From Stramenopiles sp. TOSAG23-6 (lineage: Eukaryota; Sar): 26,185 nt of DNA. A program made the position numbers and the translations under genes. The notes under the pieces are model-generated. The model had not been told where the DNA came from. It saw only the letters and a list, made by a program, of their open reading frames with translations, and ran no database searches. Position 1 is the stretch's first letter; each line of letters begins with the position of its first letter. The DNA lies in assembly GCA_900128565.1 (NCBI GenBank), contig LT635987.1, positions 1-26,185 on the forward strand. Direction: 5' to 3'. This document shows positions 9,201 through 15,199 of this stretch, piece by piece.

Positions 9201-10986
9201 GTTGTTTCCGTTCCCCACGGATTTGAGTAGCATTAACTTCACACTGGTGTATTTTTTCTGAGGCTATAGCCATTGCTGCTTCAGCAGGTTTTCTAACTTC
9301 TTCGTGTTTTAATAATGCAGAAGTAAGGTTTTCAACCCTTGCTGTCAATGCTTCCAACGATTGTACAATTTCTTTATGTAATGTCTTCCCTGACATTCCA
9401 GTCCTTTCCAATTGATCTTTAGAATCATTATAGTCTGCGATCTGGCGATTGATATTTTTCAATTCAGCATTATAAGCCATCGATGTAGCTGTTGCAATAT
9501 CAAAGGCTTTGGCGATATCGACAGAATTACTCTTCGCTTCTTCAACATCCTGAATAGCACGTTTCATTTCTAATTGNTGATCTTTAATGCTTTCTTCTGC
9601 AAGGTGCAGTTTCTGTTTTGCCTCATCAAAGGCATGTTTTGCATATTCCCAGTTCTGAGATGGTGCTTCTGCAAATGATAAAAGGTGATTCTTCTCTTTT
9701 GTTTCATATTCATGTGCACATGCTGAAAGACACCCAAAGAACTCAAATTTAGACAGATGTAATTCATATTTCATTCCAATTTGATCAGTAACAAATATTT
9801 TTACAGAGGTACTATCGTTCTCTGATTCTTCCTCTATGATGAGTTGCATTGTGACCCAACACACACCTTCCCCTCTTATAATATGTTTATGGTGATACAC
9901 ACATTTATCATTATGATGAGGTGGAACGTCGTCCTTATCAGATACCTTAAAGTTTATCGATGGAAGCATCAGCTGATTGGTATCTCTATTTTTAGTTATC
10001 TCATTTACTTGTTTTATCCCATGCCATATATCACCTTTGCTAAATAATACTGCCTCTTTGATATCTGGATCATCAGCCCGTGATCTAAGTCGAATAAGAT
10101 CTGCAAGGGTGTGAAGAAGAAGCCATCGATTTTCATGCCGACGGTCTTTTGATATACCTGGCTCAAGTAAATTGGGGTTTAATTCTTTCATGACATCATA
10201 AATCATATCTTGTGGTATAGCTACTTCATGGCATCTATAGTCATCATCATGAAGAGTGAAAACTATTACGGGTTTAGACGTTTTTCTTTTTTTCCTTTTT
10301 TCTGTAATTTGCATTACAGTAATAACCATATGTAATTCCTCAGTCGAGCCTTGAACTTTGCGAGTTAGCTTACAAAGAGTATACTCTCCTTCAAGACGAT
10401 CTAGTCCCCATAGCTGACGCTTATCTCCGTCATCAAAATCGGCTTCTTGACCTCGGAGTAGAAATGGAACTTCCTCTTCTGATCCAACTATGACCCTTTC
10501 ATGCAATGGCATCAACGGCTCTTTCTTCCGACTAGCAGTTTTAGATAGTAAACTAATAACGCTTGATACACGCTTACGAGGTGGTATCAAAACCAGCNTC
10601 TTTTTATTTGGATTATTTCCTTTAGCACGTCTGAAGCATAGACAACAAGTAAGAAAATATAACATATGCCATCTCTTTGACACATCTAAAAGTTGAGGCT
10701 CGAGCTTTAACAAGTCTTCCACATCATAGCGAGAAACATCGACAGAATATTTTCGATAATATTCATCAGTTACAGTAAACTCTAGACGGTCTTTTACCTG
10801 ACGAATCACCACTTTCTGTTGAAGACCTACAATCATTCGAGCAACTGAAAGTAGTTCAAAGTCTCCATAAAAATTTTCAAGACTCCATGACCAGCGTGGG
10901 TCGTTCTTTGTAAAGGTTTTTACTGGAACTTCATCTTGATTATAATTACCAATTATTACACCTCCACAAATCATTGATGACGGCAT
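6205..10986 (-). CDS. Large coiled-coil / TPR-like / IQ-motif protein (1593 aa)
   Basis: Uninterrupted frame; first ATG at 10986 (the open frame extends a few codons upstream without an ATG), stop TAA at 6205-6207. The N-terminal ~420 residues (from MPSSMICGG) look globular and I do not recognise them. About 433-667 is a charged, Ala-rich coiled coil. About 742-895 and 999-1033 contain TPR-like helices (for example YNDGDYNLAASTFQRAI and MQEYEKSIKYLEKCV). Four IQ-type motifs lie near 1090-1106, 1165-1181, 1203-1220 and 1230-1246 (AIKIQ...ARG, ALEIQ...RRHAAR, AIKIQ...RGRQSRRKYR, SMQRIMRGAISRKQ). The tail is basic and Ser/Thr/Asn-rich. IQ motifs bind calmodulin-type EF-hand proteins and TPRs bind partners, so a flagellar or cytoskeletal scaffold is plausible (inference). 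It has no introner although its neighbour has at least nine. Confidence 0.88.
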   Translation of the reverse strand: MPSSMICGGVIIGNYNQDEVPVKTFTKNDPRWSWSLENFYGDFELLSVARMIVGLQQKVVIRQVKDRLEFTVTDEYYRKYSVDVSRYDVEDLLKLEPQLLDVSKRWHMLYFLTCCLCFRRAKGNNPNKKXLVLIPPRKRVSSVISLLSKTASRKKEPLMPLHERVIVGSEEEVPFLLRGQEADFDDGDKRQLWGLDRLEGEYTLCKLTRKVQGSTEELHMVITVMQITEKRKKRKTSKPVIVFTLHDDDYRCHEVAIPQDMIYDVMKELNPNLLEPGISKDRRHENRWLLLHTLADLIRLRSRADDPDIKEAVLFSKGDIWHGIKQVNEITKNRDTNQLMLPSINFKVSDKDDVPPHHNDKCVYHHKHIIRGEGVCWVTMQLIIEEESENDSTSVKIFVTDQIGMKYELHLSKFEFFGCLSACAHEYETKEKNHLLSFAEAPSQNWEYAKHAFDEAKQKLHLAEESIKDXQLEMKRAIQDVEEAKSNSVDIAKAFDIATATSMAYNAELKNINRQIADYNDSKDQLERTGMSGKTLHKEIVQSLEALTARVENLTSALLKHEEVRKPAEAAMAIASEKIHQCEVNATQIRGERKQLREAVEAAQLEVQVAAKNGSDERIAQAQQDAGDLLHYRRQKMYAQLSTALIIERNRDSIPALKLQPLVDISDSGNLNVSRLKKAKHDEMIGVEEITLNRQKLAVNLIDQSTKWGVVKDAVAKRDTAVTMTKSELKRHICGTKNVEQXSKLLISLGFKQYNDGDYNLAASTFQRAIDENKSVATGRVWHALGRSHYVEWKKEQTNSRLQATFTAYKYASKALMNIANPSFWLEMARLYLQFCAFEASAQTLSIMIKQFPSFSKINEVVFLSASIMQHLGMYSQAAVYFSYILSNPPKDYKPLHICFLIARNKELKIYPTRHKVQDTNDNPKSMKSKPWQDDGLTSIWKPXFSKIKANKYNGNTNSWKGWRKSAHGFSRFAEDFSKGGDNIIALDCRSIAAALSPNDPHVLYEFALSLHTMQEYEKSIKYLEKCVQLARDQSDKPINPDYLSTLQSWRDKRWSLKFDIDKTKLTKPNIDYKFPVDEEEESEWLREEAAIKIQCXARGSMQRNNMDSDLKKILSKKKRRTIARLQEMYTSNEGKIDAVLKKHDDMQAHVKRERRKMNKQREKAALEIQCSFRRHAARQVKLDLESKKITTRELQHKWENENAIKIQKLSRGRQSRRKYRKMSKHDAAKSMQRIMRGAISRKQCRIIRRDLNLQEDPKEKEAREWASAIILYPGLTSKVSKQADLVEYYRNGYIPSRSKFKQHWTKLLNRCINEKGNGAEAKRRLRKDVHIVTSKVPGSSAAEALCALAEXGQGYNTDLIHSAIDHLLQPVFQQEVQQVCRVLEISKYLSEIGIPGETQNIYSILKHTKYTPRGGMASRQRNPRINTKYNKFVSPAAHDVGMRPGEGLPIIRKQRTAIAKRRKKTKNSQRTPSPSKAFDNFMLSLDVAGKTAKDQAIVSGLGSLLPVLLDNNTSTNHQNSKSSMRNDKNNNRLSTKSFXSPKNQRDQMTGKPKFDVGQKRKTSYTVDGSIHRIGNRFSXDQLEMNDFESAIS

Positions 10987-11180
10987 CACAACTAAATAGA
11001 TCACAAAATAATCATGGGAATACTGTAATAAGTGAGCTTGTAGGATTTTATTGTGATGTACTATCTTCGATCCTAGAATTTCAATGTCAAATTGTAACTG
11101 TAAAATCTTTTGACTAGTACTTACTGATCGATTTCGATCCCAGGATTTGAGATTTAACCTGATACACTCATTTGAATGTC
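10987..11180. promoter_or_regulatory. Bidirectional promoter region with a 16-bp direct repeat
   Basis: 194 bp separate the divergent ATGs of the IQ/TPR gene (10986, minus) and the zinc-finger gene (11181, plus), so the region must contain the core promoters and 5' UTRs of both. TTCGATCCTAGAATTT at 11066-11081 and TTCGATCCCAGGATTT at 11133-11148 differ at two of 16 bases and are 67 bp apart; they may be a factor-binding element (inference). No clear TATA box is seen. Confidence 0.5.
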
Positions 11181-11723
11181 ATGACAGCCTTCACTGGCGT
11201 GAATTTACGACAGGGTGGTGGTTACTGGGAGCTCTCTGGACCTATGCCGATCAATAGATCTTCTTCCAGTTGCCGAGCTTGTAAAAAAGTTATTTACAAA
11301 AACTCGATGGTTATGGTCCGTGATGGACGAAAAATGCGTTTTTTCTATCACCAAGAGTGCTTCAGGGGTGATGCAGACCCAAGGACCCAATCGGGCGAAG
11401 GCATTAATAGTACGTTTACAGATCCAAATTATAAAGAATATCACAAAGAATTAGCTCCAGATGTTTCAGGCCTAGAAAAAAATTTAAAGGTTTTCCAACC
11501 GGAACCACCGGACGACGTTGGACACGGGAAGTGGTCAACAACTCGTGGATATCAACCTGTAGCTTCCTCCGTATGCTATATGGGTAAACATGGCGCAACA
11601 ACAACAACAAGACTCGTTAGAAGTTCCCATGTTGGTCCTAAAAACTCACCCACAAAAAATAAAACTCCTTCAAAAAATCGCAAAACAAAAACTACAAAGA
11701 AGAAAACTAAATTAAAAAAATGA
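11181..11723 (+). CDS. Small basic protein with a PARP-like C2HC zinc finger (180 aa)
   Basis: ATG at 11181 is the first in frame (the open frame extends three codons upstream without an ATG); stop TGA at 11721-11723. Predicted zinc ligands are C31-x2-C34-x22-H57-x2-C60 in a context CRACKK...RDGRKMRFFYHQECF, followed by the motif GDADPRTQ. This resembles the PARP-type finger (CCHC), which has a longer spacing of about 28-30 residues, so it is a short-loop relative or a separate family. The last ~35 residues are Lys/Thr/Ser/Pro-rich, as in DNA- or RNA-binding tails. Intronless. On the left arm its stop lies only 10 bp from the stop of the convergent TPR gene, so the 3' UTRs must overlap. Possible nuclear DNA- or RNA-binding role (inference). 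Confidence 0.8.
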   Translation: MTAFTGVNLRQGGGYWELSGPMPINRSSSSCRACKKVIYKNSMVMVRDGRKMRFFYHQECFRGDADPRTQSGEGINSTFTDPNYKEYHKELAPDVSGLEKNLKVFQPEPPDDVGHGKWSTTRGYQPVASSVCYMGKHGATTTTRLVRSSHVGPKNSPTKNKTPSKNRKTKTTKKKTKLKK

Positions 11724-11733
11724 CTGGAAAAGG

Positions 11734-13041
11734 TCAGGAGCGGAAGTCATCTGTNCTGCTCAAGTTTACATAATTATACCCTTTCTTACTATAGCTTAAA
11801 TCATCATTTTTATTTTTATTAATTGTAGGGTTATTAGAGTTAGGGTTAGGGTCAGATGATGCGATAGTTGGAGAGACTGATAACTCTGCGTCAATAGATT
11901 GAGCTAAATTATAGTGTAAAACACCAAAATTTGGTAAAATTTTCACTGCAATTTTGTATGAAATTGTGGCTTCTTTGTATCGTCCGATATCTTGCAATGC
12001 CACTCCCAAATTCGCATGGATTATGAAAAAATATTTCAAAAAAATCTAAAAAAATTTGTTAGGTACAAAATTTCGTATGAAAAAAAAAATCGAAATTGAA
12101 TTTGAAAACGTACATGTCCTTCAGCTGAGTTTGGTAGAACTTTCAAAGCATCTTTGTATTGCTTTATTGACTCGTCAAAACGTCCCATATCCTTGTATAT
12201 ACCTCCGAGATTAATCATCGCTTCTGGAAAAGAATTAGATGAATCAATAAGGTTTGATTTTTTTGATTTTTTTGAGTTTTTTGAGTTTTTTGAGTTTTCC
12301 TTTTTTCTTATTTTAATTGCATTTTTCAGGTCTTGTGAAGCATTCAGTAACTCCCCATTATTCCTATATAGATTTGCCCGACGGAAAAGAGCATCTGGGA
12401 ATAATGGGTAAATGTCTATTGCTGCATCATAAGCCTCTAATGCAACATGGAAATCCTTTTTAGTTGTTTTGACAGTAGACCCCGTTGAAAGACTCACTGA
12501 AATATTTCCAATATAGAAATGTAGTGCTGCTTTGAATGTATTTTGGAAAAATATTTCAAAATGTTTTTTTGTTAGGTACAAACTTTCGTACAAAAAATAA
12601 ATTCGAAATTGAAAAAAAATAAAACATACATGGCACAAAAGTTTTGTACACTTTTCCATTACTCATAACATTAATGACAGAAACTGTATCAGGTGTATGT
12701 GTCAGATCATTATTGATCCGTGCAAGAATACCTTTATACACTGTAAGAGCTTTGGCTTCAAACCTAAGCATCTGATAACAATGACCAAGATTCCAAGATG
12801 CCATAGAATAATTATGATGTAGATCTAATGAAACTTTGTATTTGCGTATTGCTCCTTGTATATCATTCAAGCTCTGTAATCTCACACCCTCATCAAAGGC
12901 AGCTTGGCCTTCGTTTAACTTTTTGTTTTGTGCTTTATCAACATTGATGGAACTCTTTTGTTGCAATAATGACAACACCATTGAAAAATACTTTGTAAAT
13001 GATAATACAAGCACCACGCATATAAATTTGAATCGTTGCAT
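11734..13041 (-). CDS. TPR-repeat protein with N-terminal hydrophobic segment (371 aa, 3 exons)
   Basis: Exons on the minus strand: 13041-12630, 12535-12114, 12015-11734. The ATG at 13041 is followed by a hydrophobic stretch (residues ~6-26, FICVVLVLSF), a signal peptide or membrane anchor. TPR units lie near residues 43-110 (ASWNLGHCYQML), 160-205 (DALFRRANLYRNNGELLNA), 240-275 (AMINLGGIYKDMGRFDESI) and 276-325 (GHANLGVALQDIGRYKEA), so it should be a protein-interaction scaffold in the secretory pathway or at a membrane. A KNS-type low-complexity stretch lies between repeats. Both introns are introner-like; the second splits the TPR exactly at GH|ANLG. The last 17 codons and stop lie in the left repeat arm (11734-11787), so the C-terminus is probably rearranged. 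The exact substrate or partner is unknown. Confidence 0.85.
12016..12113 (-). mobile_element. Introner-like intron in the TPR gene, copy TPR-A (98 bp, phase 0)
   Basis: On the minus strand: GGACAT|GTACGTTTTC ... TTCATAATCCAT|GCGAAT. Contains CATACGAAATTTTG, then TACCTAAC. CATG occurs at both junctions. Removal yields GHANLGVAL, the exact TPR spacing. An internal TTTTTTTAG 30 nt before the end would keep the frame but insert ten residues into the TPR helix. Confidence 0.9.
12256..12300. repeat. 9-bp minisatellite in the TPR coding sequence
   Basis: Five units of nine bases (two GATTTTTTT, two GAGTTTTTT, one GAGTTTTCC on the plus strand) encode K/N-S-K repeats on the minus strand. Low-complexity linker between TPR units; likely length-variable. 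Confidence 0.85.
12536..12629 (-). mobile_element. Introner-like intron in the TPR gene, copy TPR-B (94 bp, phase 1)
   Basis: On the minus strand: GTGCCAT|GTATGTTTTATT ... CCAAAATACAT|TCAAAG. Joining makes T|TC (Phe), giving VPFKAALHF. Direct repeat CAT. Contains GTACGAAAGTTTG, then TACCTAAC. Confidence 0.88.
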
Positions 13042-13432
13042 TTCATTCAATTCTGCTTGTCTATACTAGAAAGATATATTTATTGAGAAGAAAACACTTA
13101 AAGAGTCAATCTAATTTCATCAAAACAAAAGAAAGAAGAGCATCGCGTTTATAAAATTTAAAAAACATTTTGACCTCTTGACCGACAACCGACGACGATG
13201 TCGTTCCAAAATTACATTTTCGATTTTATTTTCAGCTCAATTCAGTGCGAGTGAAAACCAATCAATCAAAAAATAGTTTTGCTCTTTTTGCTCTTTTTGC
13301 TCTTTTTTTTGCTCTCCTCCTCCTGGAGTCGAATTAACATTAAAGTTTCTCAAACTTATACACCATCTCATTACAGTTGGTTCGAATTTGAATAGATAGA
13401 AGTATCATCAGAATTAGTGGTAGCTATAAATA
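13042..13432. promoter_or_regulatory. Divergent promoter region between TPR and Mpv17-like genes
   Basis: 391 bp without a gene between two divergent start codons. It holds a run of GCTCTTTTT units (13281-13316), a short GC-richer patch (about 13180-13200, CGACAACCGACGACGATG) and otherwise AT-rich sequence. Both genes must draw on it for promoters and 5' UTRs (inference); I see no convincing core promoter motif. Confidence 0.45.
13281..13316. repeat. Tandem GCTCTTTTT repeat
   Basis: Units start at 13281, 13290 and 13299 (nine-base period, the third with a longer T run), with a partial unit at 13311. The pyrimidine-rich strand lies about 150 bp upstream of the Mpv17-like start codon. Confidence 0.85.
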
Positions 13433-14225
13433 ATGATGGAAGCTCGATTTCTCTCGCGTGTCTTTGCAAAGACAATAAATAAAAGGTTTGCAAAGCCAGC
13501 TCAATTTAGCACCAATAGTACCTGTCTATGGTTGTCTTTTAGACAACGATTAGCACCCATAAATAATTTCATGTATCGTCGCCCTGTATTCACTTCAATT
13601 GTAGTGACAACAGTTAAAGCATGGGCTGCCGATTTAGTCATCCAGAAGGCTGTTGAAAACCGCGAAACTGTAGATTACAGACGGTCTGCTTTATTTGCTA
13701 GCTTTGGCTGCTTATATCAAGGATGTGTCCAATATTGGATATATAACGTTCTATTTGAGAAGAAGCTATTTCCAGGCAGAGCGCTTTCAATGGTGGTTAG
13801 AAAAATTGTTGCAACGAATTTATTTGTTGATCCAATTCTTTTTTTTCCTATCTTTTACACCATGAGAGAAATGCTCAATACGGAATGTATTCGTGACATT
13901 AACGTCTTTTCGTGTTTCGAGAAAGCGATTGGAAAATATAGTGAAAATTTCTTAGACGATTGGTTCAATTCGTGGATAGTATGGGTCCCCGCCCATTGTG
14001 TGACGTATACGGTTATTCCAGCTCATGTATGTTCAAAATTAAATTTCAAAATTGTTTTTTTCGTACCATATTTTGTACCTAACAAAACAATTGAATTTAA
14101 AAAAAAAAATTTTCATAATACATGCGCGAATGCCTTGGATCGCTGCGGTTTCTTTTGGGTATGTATGTATTTTGTCGTTTACTAGAGGAGATAGAGGGGG
14201 GGGAGAGAGCAAGACACGATTTTAA
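13433..14225 (+). CDS. Mpv17/PMP22-family membrane protein (231 aa, 2 exons)
   Basis: Exons 13433-14026 and 14124-14225, stop TAA. Family members are small four-helix proteins of the inner mitochondrial or peroxisomal membrane, thought to form channels or affect metabolite and nucleotide balance. The first ~40 residues are rich in Arg/Lys/Ser and poor in acids (FLSRVFAKTINKRFAK), which fits mitochondrial import. The core has the family pattern RRP near residue 44, YRRSALFASFGCLYQGCVQYWIY in the middle, and the C-terminal signature WIVWVPAHCVTY..IPAH|ARMPWIAAVSFGY..ILS. The single introner-like intron lies inside this signature, and only its exact removal up to CAT gives the expected H-x-R-x-PW spacing. 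A G8 tract codes Gly residues near the end. Divergent from the TPR gene. Confidence 0.92.
14027..14123 (+). mobile_element. Introner-like intron in the Mpv17-like gene (97 bp, phase 0)
   Basis: GCTCAT|GTATGTTCAAAA ... CATAATACAT|GCGCGA, with TACCTAAC inside. CATG at both junctions. No AG exists near the 3' junction in either the intron tail or the first 60 bases of the exon, so a canonical acceptor is excluded if the conserved C-terminus is made. Confidence 0.92.
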
Positions 14226-14462
14226 ATAAAGAAATAGGGTTAGGGTTTTTAAATAACAAAATAGCGTCGCTTGATTTTGGAGGGTTAGAGAAATAGAAAT
14301 ATTTAATATTCACTTATTAAGTTTTATGATGTAAATGCTTTACATATATAATATATAGTAATCTAGTTTATAAATACATTTGAAATGAATTAGCATTGAA
14401 GAAAGGGTATAATTATGTAAACTTGAGCAGNACAGATGACTTCCGCTCCTGACCTTTTCCAG
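14226..14462. other. 3' intergenic region crossing the right arm junction
   Basis: 237 bp between the Mpv17-like stop and the zinc-finger stop of arm R. AATAAA overlaps the Mpv17-like stop (14225-14230), and TAGGGTTAGGG lies at 14235-14245. The remainder is AT-rich (TATATAATATATAG). The arm begins at 14399. No gene seen. Confidence 0.5.
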
Positions 14463-15005
14463 TCATTTTTTTAATTTAGTTTTCTTCTTTGTAGTTTTTG
14501 TTTTGCGATTTTTTGAAGGAGTTTTATTTTTTGTGGGTGAGTTTTTAGGACCAACATGGGAACTTCTAACGAGTCTTGTTGTTGTTGTTGCGCCATGTTT
14601 ACCCATATAGCATACGGAGGAAGCTACAGGTTGATATCCACGAGTTGTTGACCACTTCCCGTGTCCAACGTCGTCCGGTGGTTCCGGTTGGAAAACCTTT
14701 AAATTTTTTTCTAGGCCTGAAACATCTGGAGCTAATTCTTTGTGATATTCTTTATAATTTGGATCTGTAAACGTACTATTAATGCCTTCGCCCGATTGGG
14801 TCCTTGGGTCTGCATCACCCCTGAAGCACTCTTGGTGATAGAAAAAACGCATTTTTCGTCCATCACGGACCATAACCATCGAGTTTTTGTAAATAACTTT
14901 TTTACAAGCTCGGCAACTGGAAGAAGATCTATTGATCGGCATAGGTCCAGAGAGCTCCCAGTAACCACCACCCTGTCGTAAATTCACGCCAGTGAAGGCT
15001 GTCAT
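14463..15005 (-). CDS. Zinc-finger protein, mirror copy (180 aa)
   Basis: Exact reverse complement of 11181-11723: C31/C34/H57/C60 PARP-like finger and Lys-rich tail. Its downstream context differs from the left copy: here the stop is followed by the arm end and then the Mpv17-like gene's 3' flank, 237 bp from that gene's stop. If both arms are real, the two copies would have different 3' UTRs. Confidence 0.75.
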   Translation of the reverse strand: MTAFTGVNLRQGGGYWELSGPMPINRSSSSCRACKKVIYKNSMVMVRDGRKMRFFYHQECFRGDADPRTQSGEGINSTFTDPNYKEYHKELAPDVSGLEKNLKVFQPEPPDDVGHGKWSTTRGYQPVASSVCYMGKHGATTTTRLVRSSHVGPKNSPTKNKTPSKNRKTKTTKKKTKLKK

Positions 15006-15199
15006 GACATTCAAATGAGTGTATCAGGTTAAATCTCAAATCCTGGGATCGAAATCGATCAGTAAGTACTAGTCAAAAGATTTTACAGTTACAATTTGAC
15101 ATTGAAATTCTAGGATCGAAGATAGTACATCACAATAAAATCCTACAAGCTCACTTATTACAGTATTCCCATGATTATTTTGTGATCTATTTAGTTGTG
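15006..15199. promoter_or_regulatory. Bidirectional promoter region, mirror copy
   Basis: Reverse complement of 10987-11180, including the 16-bp direct repeat pair (here 15038-15053 and 15105-15120). Confidence 0.45.

Larger units (their letters stand above)
1..11787. repeat. Left arm of a ~11.8 kb perfect inverted repeat
   Basis: Position x in this arm is complementary to position 26186-x throughout, judged from matching gene coordinates, matching N positions and direct reading of both junctions. Identity stops after CTTTCTT at 11787. The arm carries a partial coiled-coil gene, the large IQ/TPR gene and the zinc-finger gene. Exact identity down to shared N characters means that both arms come from one consensus. 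This may be a real palindrome with collapsed arms, or an assembly fold-back. Confidence 0.97.
11788..14398. other. Unique spacer between the inverted arms
   Basis: 2611 bp not shared by the arms, holding the TPR gene (minus, apart from its last codons) and the Mpv17-family gene (plus). It contains no ambiguous base, in contrast to 29 in each arm. Confidence 0.95.

Noticed and set aside
10987-11004. Upstream extension of the large IQ/TPR protein to 11004
   Set aside because: The extra six codons begin with GTG; the first ATG is at 10986 and no upstream splice acceptor is evident.
11172-11180. Start of the zinc-finger protein at a TTG (11172)
   Set aside because: A eukaryotic start at TTG is unlikely; the ATG at 11181 is only three codons downstream and keeps the whole finger.
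409-14123. Ciliate-type internal eliminated sequences removed from DNA
   Set aside because: Short AT-rich segments with direct repeats at their ends resemble these, but all copies lie in the sense orientation and carry GT plus a CTAAC branch motif, which fits RNA splicing. No reassigned stop codons are seen.
14399-14452. Tail-coding segment of the TPR gene in arm R as a separate gene fragment
   Set aside because: It is simply the mirror of the arm sequence; no TPR frame enters it on this side.
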